From the NCBI GenBank assembly GCA_002869925.2, contig NEWT02000018.1, positions 71,991 to 135,990 of the forward strand: a stretch of 64,000 bases of DNA, in the 5' to 3' direction. Under the pieces are notes generated by a model. It searched no databases. It saw nothing but the letters and a program-made list of their open reading frames with translations, and was not told where the DNA came from. The position numbers and the translations under genes were made by a program. How positions within the stretch are numbered: the first letter of the stretch is position 1; each line of letters starts with the position of its first letter. The stretch comes from Nitrospira sp. CG24A (GTDB lineage: Bacteria > Nitrospirota > Nitrospiria > Nitrospirales > Nitrospiraceae). Below, piece by piece: positions 8,330 through 16,838 of the stretch.

Positions 8330-9666
8330 ATCCCGACAAACTTAAACAGGAAATTCTCAGCAAAGTCGAAGAGTACTATCGTTTGGTCCATAAAGGGTCT
8401 TCATCCTTCATTGCGGGCACGACAAAAATCGGCTATGCAGGCCGAGTCTATGACGAGCGCGAGATGGTGAACGTTGTGGACGCCGCGCTTGAATTTTGGC
8501 TGACCTACGGACGGTTTTCAAAAGAGTTTGAAAAGAAATTCTGCGACTTTCTAGGGGTGCGGTTCTGCAACCTGGTCAATTCGGGATCGTCCGCCAATCT
8601 CCTTGCCTTCATGTCCTTGACATCAGACGGTCTGGGGGACCGGAAAGTCCAGCGGGGTGACGAGGTCATCACTGTCGCGGCGGGATTTCCTACGACTGTG
8701 GCACCCATCGTTCAGTATGGGGCCATTCCCGTGTTTGTGGACGTGGACCTTCAAACCCTGAACGTAGATGTCTCAATGCTTGAACTTGCCTGGAGCACGA
8801 AAACTAAGGCGGTGATTCTGGCACATACTCTTGGCAACCCTTTCAATATCGATGCCGTCCAGCAATTTTGCCGAACCCATGGCGTATGGCTGATCGAGGA
8901 CAATTGCGATGCGCTGGGGTCTAACTATAAAGGTCGATATACGGGGAGGTTCGGAGACATCGCCACTAGCAGCTTTTACCCCCCTCACCACATCACGATG
9001 GGCGAGGGAGGGGCGGTCTATACGAACAACAAAGATTTGGCCCGCATCATCGAGTCCATGCGCGACTGGGGGCGGGACTGCTGGTGCCCGTCAGGTAAGG
9101 ATAATACCTGCGGGAAGCGGTTTGAGCACCAGTTAGGGGAGTTGCCCTTCGGGTATGACCACAAATATACCTATTCTCACTTTGGCTACAATCTGAAAGC
9201 CAGCGATCTCCAGGCGGCAGTGGGATGTGCGCAACTGGATAAATTGAAGCAATTCTGCGATCTGCGGAGGAGGAACTACGGTCTGCTTCGGGAAGGATTG
9301 CGACCAGTAGAGGATCGCTTTGTATTCGTGGAGCCGACTCCAGGGAGCGATCCAGCCTGGTTTGGATTTCTCATGATTGTCAGGAAGGACGCAGGATTTT
9401 CCCGCAAAGACGTCGTGGACTACCTGGAAAGCAGGCAGATCCAAACAAGGATGCTGTTTGCCGGGAATATCATCAAGCATCCCTGCTTTGACGTCATGCG
9501 TAAGGAGCAGAGAGGCTATCGGGTTATCGGGGAGTTGGTGAATACCAATCGTCTTATGGAAGACGCGTTTTGGGTCGGCGTATATCCCGGAATGGCCACC
9601 GAGATGGTGGAGTTCGTGGTTGAAGAGATCACTAAGTTCTGTAGCCGTGCCGGGTCAAGAAGCTAG
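8326..9666 (+). CDS. rfbH: CDP-4-keto-6-deoxyglucose 3-dehydrase (PMP-dependent E1)
   Basis: A 446-residue aminotransferase-fold enzyme that removes the 3-hydroxyl during CDP-3,6-dideoxyhexose synthesis, using pyridoxamine phosphate and an iron-sulfur cluster. In SFYPPHHITMGEGGAVYT the usual PLP-binding Lys is replaced by His, the hallmark of E1 dehydrases versus aminotransferases. Several Cys, including the DWGRDCWC segment and the LRxGxNLKAS-like region after it, fit the cluster-bearing family. GTG 8326 is chosen because CAGGAG lies nine bases upstream and it overlaps rfbG; ATG 8299 would extend into rfbG. The reductase partner E3 (DdhD/AscD) is not in this window. Confidence 0.96.
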   Translation: MNPDKLKQEILSKVEEYYRLVHKGSSSFIAGTTKIGYAGRVYDEREMVNVVDAALEFWLTYGRFSKEFEKKFCDFLGVRFCNLVNSGSSANLLAFMSLTSDGLGDRKVQRGDEVITVAAGFPTTVAPIVQYGAIPVFVDVDLQTLNVDVSMLELAWSTKTKAVILAHTLGNPFNIDAVQQFCRTHGVWLIEDNCDALGSNYKGRYTGRFGDIATSSFYPPHHITMGEGGAVYTNNKDLARIIESMRDWGRDCWCPSGKDNTCGKRFEHQLGELPFGYDHKYTYSHFGYNLKASDLQAAVGCAQLDKLKQFCDLRRRNYGLLREGLRPVEDRFVFVEPTPGSDPAWFGFLMIVRKDAGFSRKDVVDYLESRQIQTRMLFAGNIIKHPCFDVMRKEQRGYRVIGELVNTNRLMEDAFWVGVYPGMATEMVEFVVEEITKFCSRAGSRS

Positions 9667-9841
9667 CTCGCATTATTCATGACGGTTCGTCGAGAAATTG
9701 CTGAGCCGCGTCGTGAGACCGCCGCACGGCGCTCTGAGGCTTCGGTGCGTACTCGTGTAGTACGCTGAGGGTCCGATGGGCGGGCCTGCCGTAGCAGCGG
9801 AGCGGCGATTGCAGCAGAAGCGTTCATGAATAATGCGGGCT
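9667..9841. repeat. Palindromic MITE-like element with 14-bp ends
   Basis: The inverted ends CGCATTATTCATGA (from 9669) and TCATGAATAATGCG (to 9837) enclose about 140 bp of GC-rich sequence with a central GTGCGTAC...GTACGC hairpin. The element begins at the rfbH stop and ends about 18 bp before the next gene. The central hairpin resembles that of the dispersed family at 27159, 35620, 45033 and 56203. It is noncoding; a role as terminator or mRNA spacer is inference. Confidence 0.7.
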
Positions 9842-9858
9842 AAGGAGGCGAATCTGAG

Positions 9859-10749
9859 ATGGCCGACCAACCGGCAGTACTGATAACCGGTGGAAGCGGG
9901 TTCATAGGGCGTAACCTCGTGGAGCATCTGACCGGCTCATTCTTGGTGGTTGCTCCCTCGCGGCGTGAACTAGACCTGTTGGATGTCGACGCCGTCGATA
10001 GGTTTTTCGGGTCGACTCACATTGATTTCGTCGTTCACTCTGCGACGACCCCGGGACATCGCAATGCCCAGCCGGCGATGGATCTCGTCGAGCGGGACAT
10101 GAGGATGTTTGCGGCGCTCATCCGAAACCGGGAACGTTTCCGGAAAATGGTCTTCATTAGCTCAGGATCGGTGTATGGCCGACGCCATTACCTACCGAAG
10201 ATGAAGGAAGAATTCTTTGGCTCCTATATTCCAGATGATTCTGCAGGCTTCTCGAAATATTGTTGCGCCTGTTGGTCGGAGCATATCGAGGGAGTTGTGG
10301 AACTCCGTCCGTTCGGGGTATTCGGGAAATTCGAAGACTATGCAATCCGATTTATTTCAAATGCCATCTGCAAGGTGCTCTTCGAGCTTCCGGTCACGAT
10401 CAAGCAAAACAGGAAATTCGATTATATCCACATCACTGACTTTGTCCGAGTCATAGAGCGATGTTTACGGGAAGACATTCCATCCCAGAGTTATAACGTG
10501 ACCCCGGAAAGTGCAGTAGAATTGAAAACGCTTGCTCAGATGGTGGCCCAGGTTACCGGGAGGGACGCGCCGATTCTGATCAAGGAGCCTGGTATGGGAC
10601 TGGAGTACAGTGGAGATAATGCTCGCCTTCAGAAAACCTTTCCCGGCCTCGAGTTGACCCCTCTGGACAAGAGCATTGCCGAACTGTATGTCTGGTATCA
10701 GGCACGGAAGCACACAATAAACCGGGATCTGCTCCTGAAGGATCGCTAG
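9859..10749 (+). CDS. NAD-dependent epimerase/dehydratase-like protein, catalytic Tyr position altered
   Basis: A 296-residue extended SDR with GGSGFIG at residues 11-17 and the Ser of ISSGSVYG near 101. Position and size suggest the reductase or epimerase finishing a CDP-3,6-dideoxyhexose, for example an abequose/paratose synthase or a YerF-type ketoreductase. In the expected YxxxK motif the sequence reads AGFSK: Ala129 occupies the Tyr position while Lys133 is kept. Tyr134 right after the Lys is not in register. Either catalysis uses another acid or activity is lost. AAGGAGG lies 7-13 bases before ATG 9859. Confidence 0.8.
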   Translation: MADQPAVLITGGSGFIGRNLVEHLTGSFLVVAPSRRELDLLDVDAVDRFFGSTHIDFVVHSATTPGHRNAQPAMDLVERDMRMFAALIRNRERFRKMVFISSGSVYGRRHYLPKMKEEFFGSYIPDDSAGFSKYCCACWSEHIEGVVELRPFGVFGKFEDYAIRFISNAICKVLFELPVTIKQNRKFDYIHITDFVRVIERCLREDIPSQSYNVTPESAVELKTLAQMVAQVTGRDAPILIKEPGMGLEYSGDNARLQKTFPGLELTPLDKSIAELYVWYQARKHTINRDLLLKDR

Positions 10750-10800
10750 GTTTCAATTGGTAACAGTTCTGGCCGAATAGGAAGTTCAGGAAAGGAGAAC

Positions 10801-11736
10801 GTGTTGGTGAAGACAGTTTCAGTGGTCACCTCGGCGTATAACGAAGAAGAGTCCATCGAAGAGTTGGCCAGAAGGTTACGGGCGGTTTTCGATGAGCTGA
10901 GTGCGTATCAGTTTGAAGCTATCGTCGTCGAGAATGGATCCGTCGATGGTACCTTCGATAAACTCAGACGGATTCATCAGGAGGATCCACGATTTAAGAT
11001 CGTTCGCCTCTCAAGGAATTTCCGTATGGATGGGGGAGTCACGGCGGGCTTACGTTTCGCCACGGGCGACGCAGCGATAATTATGACCGCTGCGCTCAAG
11101 GAACCGCCCGAGATGATCAAAGACTTCATTAAGAAATGGGAAGAAGGCTACGACCACGTGTATGGGATTGTGAGACGGAGGCCCGGCACCGCGTTCTTGC
11201 GAAAGGTTAACTCGCAGGTGTTTTATTGGATCATCAATAAATGTACCGGGGGCATGATTCCAAAAAACGTCAGCGACTTCCGATTGGCGGACCGGAAGGT
11301 CTATGAAGTCCTCAATCAAATGGACGAACGCAACCGGTTCCTTCGAGGGATGTTTGTCTGGACGGGGTTCAAGTCTATCGGCATCGAGTTTGAACGGGCG
11401 CCGAGGTTCCGTGGGCAATCCAAAGCTTATACATTGGGTGTTGTAGAGCTGGCCTTAAAGGGAATTTTCGCCTTTTCCAATATTCCCTTAAAGATGATTT
11501 CAATCGTTGGACTCATAGTTTCTGTCTTTTCGTTCGTGGCTCTCGCAATAATCATCATCCGGGTGCTTGCGTGGGGAGTGCCGTTCCCAGGGTTTGGAAC
11601 GATTATGGCGGTGATGTTGTTGATGTTCGGTTTCGGGTTTACCGCGCTTGGAGTGATCGCTGAATACATCGCGCTGATTTACGAAGAAGTGAAGCAACGG
11701 CCCAACTTCGTAGTCGGGGAAACCCTAGGATTGTGA
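10801..11736 (+). CDS. GT2 family polyprenyl-phosphate glycosyltransferase (GtrB/DPM1-like), atypical active site
   Basis: A 311-residue protein with an N-terminal GT-A domain (VVTSAYNEEESIEEL near residues 8-22) and two C-terminal membrane segments near residues 230-290, as in GtrB-type enzymes that load a sugar onto undecaprenyl phosphate. The family motif DADLQDPPE is replaced at residues 96-104 by TAALKEPPE, so both metal/nucleotide-binding Asp are gone while the PPE is retained. Start is GTG 10801 with AGGAAAGGAG just upstream. It overlaps the GtrA-like gene by four bases, the usual gtrA/gtrB pairing. Confidence 0.88.
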   Translation: MLVKTVSVVTSAYNEEESIEELARRLRAVFDELSAYQFEAIVVENGSVDGTFDKLRRIHQEDPRFKIVRLSRNFRMDGGVTAGLRFATGDAAIIMTAALKEPPEMIKDFIKKWEEGYDHVYGIVRRRPGTAFLRKVNSQVFYWIINKCTGGMIPKNVSDFRLADRKVYEVLNQMDERNRFLRGMFVWTGFKSIGIEFERAPRFRGQSKAYTLGVVELALKGIFAFSNIPLKMISIVGLIVSVFSFVALAIIIIRVLAWGVPFPGFGTIMAVMLLMFGFGFTALGVIAEYIALIYEEVKQRPNFVVGETLGL

Positions 11737-12170
11737 AGAAGCTGTACGCAAGACATTCCCAGAAGATTCAGTATCTTCTGATTGGCGGATGGAACACAGT
11801 GTTTGGTTACGGGGTCTTTACCGCCCTCTATTATTATGGGACAACACACCTTCACCTCCACTATGTCATTCCACTTGTGCTGAGCCACGTCATCAGTGTC
11901 ACCAGCGCGTATCTTGTGTATAAGAAGTTTGTGTTCAAAACGAAGGGAAATTTCATTCGGGAATATTGGCGCTTTTGTACGTTCTATTGGTTCTCGTTGG
12001 CTGCGAACCTCGTTCTTCTACCGGCATTGGTGGAACTATTTGGGCTGGATCCTGTCATCAGTCAAGGGCTTCTCATTGTTGTCGCTGCTGTGACCAGTTA
12101 TCTTTGGCATGCGCATTATACGTTTAGCCAGGACATGAGCTTGAAGAAATTAAATCCTTCCTCCAGATGA
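11733..12170 (+). CDS. GtrA-like small membrane protein (lipid-linked sugar flippase family)
   Basis: A 145-residue protein with four predicted membrane helices and the GtrA-family start YLLIGGWNTVFGYGVF near residues 14-29. Family members are thought to flip undecaprenyl-phosphate-linked monosaccharides across the inner membrane. It is coupled to the preceding GT2 gene (ATG inside the previous TGA), so both likely act in one glycan-modification step, with a GT-C type transferase such as the next gene product as possible acceptor-side enzyme. Confidence 0.88.
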   Translation: MKKLYARHSQKIQYLLIGGWNTVFGYGVFTALYYYGTTHLHLHYVIPLVLSHVISVTSAYLVYKKFVFKTKGNFIREYWRFCTFYWFSLAANLVLLPALVELFGLDPVISQGLLIVVAAVTSYLWHAHYTFSQDMSLKKLNPSSR

Positions 12171-12313
12171 GAACGGTGTGATGTCTAGAAGGGCGAATTG
12201 CGAGATCGGCGCCTAAGTTCGAGAGGAAACACCCTTCAACTCCCCAGCCCGGTTCCTTCCAACATTCATTCACTCGAACATACCACTCAATCCAACGCGA
12301 CCTGAAGCTCCCT

Positions 12314-14923
12314 ATGGATATATCAAAGAAGACACTCCTGCTAATCCATTGCTTTCTCTGTAGCATCGGGCTGACTAAAATAATTTATTGGCTTTCGTGG
12401 AAACTGCATGCTGCTCGGCTTACGGGGCAGCATGCGATCAATTTTCAGGAGTGGGCTATTTCGTTCTTTAATCCCAATAAACCGCAAGAGATGATCTTTT
12501 TTCTCGTGGCGGGTAGCAGCTTGTTTCTGTATTACATAGTGGTCTTACTCATCTTTAAAAAACGAGAAAGGTGGCTGACAAAGAGTTACACGCTGCTGGA
12601 GTATGGGAGTCTTAAGTTTCTGGGTTTGTACATTGCGTTTCCATTGATTCTCAATGTCGCTGTCGTCAGCTGGTTTCCCTCTGGTGCTCGCCCTTCAACT
12701 GCTGGGCTAGAATTTCTGTTGGGGGCCGTCTGGGTTGCTATTCTATCATTTCCCTTTTGGACGTCTCGACAGATTCCGAACAGTCTCGACTGGGTCACCC
12801 GCGTTGTCAATGTCTCTATGCGAGGGCTGGGGTGGTTCTATGTCGTGGTGGGGATTGTTGTGTTCGCATGTGCCCAATTCATCATGGCCATTCTTCCCTA
12901 CATTCAGGGGGAACTGCTCATGATCAATGAGTACATGGATATCCCTGAGTACACCCGAATGGGAGAGCACTACGTTTCCAATACCGACTATATGCGGGAG
13001 CATAACTTTGGTGGGCTTCTGAAATATGATCCTGTGGTTGACCATGGGAGTACCCCTCTTCCCCGACCAGGCACGTACATCGAGGTTCCAAGAACCGACT
13101 TGCTTGATCGGTTCATCGAAAAACATAAATGGGAATATCATTATGACGACAGGCTTGGAGCCTTGGTGATTGATGGCGCCTTGCATACTGGGGCTCATCA
13201 AGAATTGGCATTGGTATTTTACCAGGGAAAGGATCGAGTCCCAATCGATTGGTTACGCTACATCTCGAATGTGCCGCCCCCGAGAGTTGCGACTGCAGAG
13301 GAGCAAGACTTTCTTCGAAAAAATAGACGCACCTCGCTTGATATGCTTCCGAGAGCTGCGACCGCGGAGGAACAAGACTTTCTTCGAATGAATCAGTTTG
13401 AGCTGAATTGGCAGATTCTCAACCGTTGGGTGTTGCACCACCATAACTTCGTGCTTGGGCCGATCAACGAATACGCCTTAGGGAAGCCGCTAGAACAAAT
13501 CAATGCGCAATATGGGTTGTTCAACGTAGTAATGATGAGGTGGTTGCTGGAGAAAACCGGGGGCATTTCCTATCAGAACTACTTCCAGAAATGGTATGCG
13601 TGGTGGCTGGTCTACTACGTCCTGTTCGTCGCGCTGGCCTACCTGCTCTTGCAAAATGTGTATTACGTGACCTTGGTCTGCGTGCTGGCCTTTGGTTTTA
13701 TCAACAAGATCGACTATCAGTTCCTATTCCTGGGCCCAGGGCTCAACCCGATCCGACATTTTTTAGATCTACCGGTCACGGCTTGTCTGTTTTGGTATCT
13801 CAAGACCGCTAGGGCTGGTGTGCTGGTTTTGGCTCTGCTGTTTGGACTGATCGGGTTGGTGAACAATATACAATTCGGTGTGTTTCTTATTGTGGCTTTA
13901 GTGGTGACGCTGTTTGTCAAGGTCTGGCAGGAATGGGAACGCGACCGGCACCCTGAGGTGAGATGGGCAGTGGGGGCCGCGGTTGTCTTGGGACTCATCT
14001 TGCTATGGGGAATCCCTGGTAAGGATATGATGAGTCAGTATTATCGGGAAGGATTCTTGGGGTTCTCTACTAACGTTCAGCGGTTGTATCTCATTGTATT
14101 TGTCATAAGCGGGTGCTATCTGCTGCTCTTACGAGTGGAACATGTAGCGACTGAATGGAAGTATTTAGCCCTGTTTCTCCTCCTCTATTCGCAGGGCTTC
14201 CTCGCATACGGGCTCTGGGGGGGGACTGACAAGCATCTGCTCAACATTGCGTCTGTGTTGGTGTTAAGTGGAGTCGTGTTTCTGAAACTCTTGATCGACC
14301 AAAGCCGTCTAAAAAAGTACGAACAGGTACTGGTGGGAGCCTTAATTATCGGAGCACTCGGATTTGTGTATGTTCCCGGACTCCTTGCCTATTACACGAC
14401 AAAGAGTGAATACGAAAAGGTATTTGCGACTCACCGGACCTATGAGTGGAATCTAGAAAGGGCTCAGTTTAGGTCGACGATGGATCCAAAGTATTTTGTC
14501 GATTCCGTATCCTTGCTCCAGCAGTATGCGAATTCAGAAAACGGGGTCTACATCATCTCGAAGTACGATAACGTGTTGCCGTTTCTGGCAAAGAAGTATA
14601 GTGCAATGCCGTTCTTCGATGTTCCGTGGATGCTGCTTACTCAGAATGAGGTTCAACTTTGCGTGGAAAGCATTACGACGAAGAAACCGCTTTACCTGTT
14701 TGTAGATACGGATATTGAACGGAACTTGAATGGTGAGATTGTGCGGACTGACGGCAGTGCTTCTATCCAGCGGATTGACGAATCGCTTCTTCGTGTACAG
14801 CGGTTAAATCTGTTGAAGGGCGTTTTCGTCGCGGTTAAGGATGATTATGAGCTAGTAATGAGTAAGGGACTCTTGACCGTGTATAGGAGGAAGGGCAGCG
14901 GCGGGATAGAAAAACTGTCTTGA
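12314..14923 (+). CDS. Large multi-pass membrane protein of unknown function
   Basis: An 869-residue protein with an N-terminal group of membrane helices, an extracytoplasmic stretch of about 230 residues near positions 200-430, then a second block of about eight helices and a C-terminal soluble part. No family motif was recognised; the layout is compatible with a GT-C type glycosyltransferase or polymer assembly protein, and the GT2/GtrA pair upstream supports a glycan role by context only. Residues ~322-367 carry a tandem duplication with unit 23 residues (copies of ATAEEQDFLR). It lies 143 bp after the GtrA-like gene on the same strand. Confidence 0.75.
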   Translation: MDISKKTLLLIHCFLCSIGLTKIIYWLSWKLHAARLTGQHAINFQEWAISFFNPNKPQEMIFFLVAGSSLFLYYIVVLLIFKKRERWLTKSYTLLEYGSLKFLGLYIAFPLILNVAVVSWFPSGARPSTAGLEFLLGAVWVAILSFPFWTSRQIPNSLDWVTRVVNVSMRGLGWFYVVVGIVVFACAQFIMAILPYIQGELLMINEYMDIPEYTRMGEHYVSNTDYMREHNFGGLLKYDPVVDHGSTPLPRPGTYIEVPRTDLLDRFIEKHKWEYHYDDRLGALVIDGALHTGAHQELALVFYQGKDRVPIDWLRYISNVPPPRVATAEEQDFLRKNRRTSLDMLPRAATAEEQDFLRMNQFELNWQILNRWVLHHHNFVLGPINEYALGKPLEQINAQYGLFNVVMMRWLLEKTGGISYQNYFQKWYAWWLVYYVLFVALAYLLLQNVYYVTLVCVLAFGFINKIDYQFLFLGPGLNPIRHFLDLPVTACLFWYLKTARAGVLVLALLFGLIGLVNNIQFGVFLIVALVVTLFVKVWQEWERDRHPEVRWAVGAAVVLGLILLWGIPGKDMMSQYYREGFLGFSTNVQRLYLIVFVISGCYLLLLRVEHVATEWKYLALFLLLYSQGFLAYGLWGGTDKHLLNIASVLVLSGVVFLKLLIDQSRLKKYEQVLVGALIIGALGFVYVPGLLAYYTTKSEYEKVFATHRTYEWNLERAQFRSTMDPKYFVDSVSLLQQYANSENGVYIISKYDNVLPFLAKKYSAMPFFDVPWMLLTQNEVQLCVESITTKKPLYLFVDTDIERNLNGEIVRTDGSASIQRIDESLLRVQRLNLLKGVFVAVKDDYELVMSKGLLTVYRRKGSGGIEKLS
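13280..13395. repeat. 69-bp imperfect tandem duplication inside the 869-residue membrane protein
   Basis: The first copy begins at 13280 and the second at 13349; both start CCGAGAG and encode ATAEEQDFLR. The offset is exactly 69 bp, so the frame is kept. Mismatches between copies are mostly synonymous or conservative, which implies the duplication is not brand new. Confidence 0.8.
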
Positions 14924-15017
14924 GCGATGGAGATTACTTTGCTCTGAGCCAAGCTGCCGGGATGACCAAGAAATGTTATCTGTCCCCACATAATCTTGAT
15001 ATGTTGAAGGCGAAAGC

Positions 15018-16838
15018 ATGCAAAATCTCGTGAAAGTCTCTGATTACGTGGCTTCTTTTCTTGCCGATTTTGGCGTTCGCCATGTTTTTATGGTTACGGG
15101 TGGCGGAGCAATGCATCTGAATGATGCCTTTGGCAGGGAGACCAGGATTCAGTATATTTGCAACCACCATGAACAAGCCTGTGCTATGGCGGCGGAAGGG
15201 TATGCGCGAGTAACCGGGAAAGTTGGGGTGTTGAACGTGACCACCGGTCCCGGCAGCATCAATGCCCTGAACGGTGTATTCGGGGCCTGGACGGATTCAA
15301 TTCCTCTTCTCGTTATCTCTGGCCAGGTGAAGCTGGAAACGTGTATGGCTTCCTATCAGTTGCCGAAGCTCCGGCAACTTGGAGATCAAGAGGCGGACAT
15401 TATCCCAATGGTGCAGGGGATCACCAAGTATGCGGTGATGGTCAAGGATCCTCAGACCATTCGATTCCACCTTGAAAAGGCACTGTATCTGGCGAAATCT
15501 GGCCGGCCTGGCCCCTGTTGGATTGATATCCCTATCGATGTCCAGGCGGCGAAAATTGACCCTTCAACCCTTCCCGGGTTCACCCCTGTCGAAGGAGTCT
15601 CTCCGGATCGGTCAGATCTGTTGACGACGCAATGCAGGGAGGTAGCTGAAAGACTGATGGCCGCCTCGCGGCCCGTCATGATGGTGGGATCCGGAATCCG
15701 ATTGTCTGGGGCGGTGGAGAAATTTGAGCGGGTCATTGCTAAATTGCGAATTCCAGTTACCACCGCCTGGACGGCCCATGACCTCATCCCGACTGACCAT
15801 GAATTGTTTTGCGGGAGGCCTGGGACGGTGGGGGACCGTCCGGGGAATTTCACTGTCCAGAATAGCGATCTACTTATTGTAATTGGTTCACGGCTGAATA
15901 TTCGTCAGGTCAGCTATAACTGGAAAGCGTTTGCCAGGCATGCGTACAAAGTGCAGGTCGATGTGGACGAAGCCGAGCTGTCTAAACCGACAGTCCGACC
16001 GGATCTGGCTATTCCTTGCGACGCGACAGCATTTCTGGAGGAATTGGATCGGCAGCTTGACCGGCTCCTATACGATTCTTCACGCCATGCCGCGTGGTTG
16101 GCTTGGTGTCGGGAACGGGTGGCGCGGTATCCTGTTGTTCTCCCTCGACATCGAGAATTCAACGGAGCGATCAACCCCTATCATTTTCTCGACCGATTGT
16201 GCCGGTCCTTGGAGCCGGATGACGTCATCGTGTGTGGGAATGGGGCTGCCTGTGTGGTGACGTTCCAGGTGGCCCATATCAAACGGGGGCAGCGATTGTT
16301 TTGTAATTCCGGTAGCGCCTCAATGGGTTATGATCTGCCGGCAGCGATTGGTGCTGCCGTTGCGCGCGAGGGAAAGCGGGTCATCTGTTTGGCCGGCGAT
16401 GGCAGTATCCAGATGAATATTCAAGAACTGCAAACTCTCGTCCACCATCAGCTTCCCATCAAAGTCTTTGTCCTGAACAACGACGGGTATCTTTCGATCA
16501 GACAGAGCCAGAAAAATTTCTTTAATCTCCTGGTCGGTGAAAGCGAAGCTAGCGGGGTTTCGTTCCCTGATATGGTCCAGATCGGCCAAGCGTACGGGAT
16601 TCCATCTCTCCAGGTAGCTGGCCCGGATTTTCTCCCCACCATAGAGAGGGTCCTTGCAACCCCGGGCCCCCAGCTCTGTCAAGTGACATTGGACCCCGAT
16701 CAACAATTTGAACCAAAGCTCAGCTCCAAGTCTTTGCCGGACGGGCGCATTGTCTCGGCCCCGTTGGAAGACTTATATCCGTTTCTTGAACGGGACGAAT
16801 TATTTGAGAACCTCTTGGTGCCTCCGATGGAATACTAA
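15018..16838 (+). CDS. Thiamine-diphosphate enzyme of the acetolactate-synthase fold (YerE-like)
   Basis: A 606-residue ThDP enzyme with the standard three-domain order. The catalytic Glu is Glu52 in NHHEQACAMAAEGYAR, and the diphosphate-binding GDGSIQMN lies about residue 460 with NNDGY some 26 residues later. In the CDP-3,6-dideoxyhexose setting (rfbFGH just upstream) the best functional analogue is YerE, which transfers a two-carbon unit from pyruvate to a CDP-4-keto-3,6-dideoxyhexose to give a branched-chain sugar such as yersiniose. It could instead be an ordinary acetolactate synthase or a decarboxylase, but no small regulatory subunit or other branched-chain amino-acid gene is adjacent. 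Confidence 0.85.
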   Translation: MQNLVKVSDYVASFLADFGVRHVFMVTGGGAMHLNDAFGRETRIQYICNHHEQACAMAAEGYARVTGKVGVLNVTTGPGSINALNGVFGAWTDSIPLLVISGQVKLETCMASYQLPKLRQLGDQEADIIPMVQGITKYAVMVKDPQTIRFHLEKALYLAKSGRPGPCWIDIPIDVQAAKIDPSTLPGFTPVEGVSPDRSDLLTTQCREVAERLMAASRPVMMVGSGIRLSGAVEKFERVIAKLRIPVTTAWTAHDLIPTDHELFCGRPGTVGDRPGNFTVQNSDLLIVIGSRLNIRQVSYNWKAFARHAYKVQVDVDEAELSKPTVRPDLAIPCDATAFLEELDRQLDRLLYDSSRHAAWLAWCRERVARYPVVLPRHREFNGAINPYHFLDRLCRSLEPDDVIVCGNGAACVVTFQVAHIKRGQRLFCNSGSASMGYDLPAAIGAAVAREGKRVICLAGDGSIQMNIQELQTLVHHQLPIKVFVLNNDGYLSIRQSQKNFFNLLVGESEASGVSFPDMVQIGQAYGIPSLQVAGPDFLPTIERVLATPGPQLCQVTLDPDQQFEPKLSSKSLPDGRIVSAPLEDLYPFLERDELFENLLVPPMEY

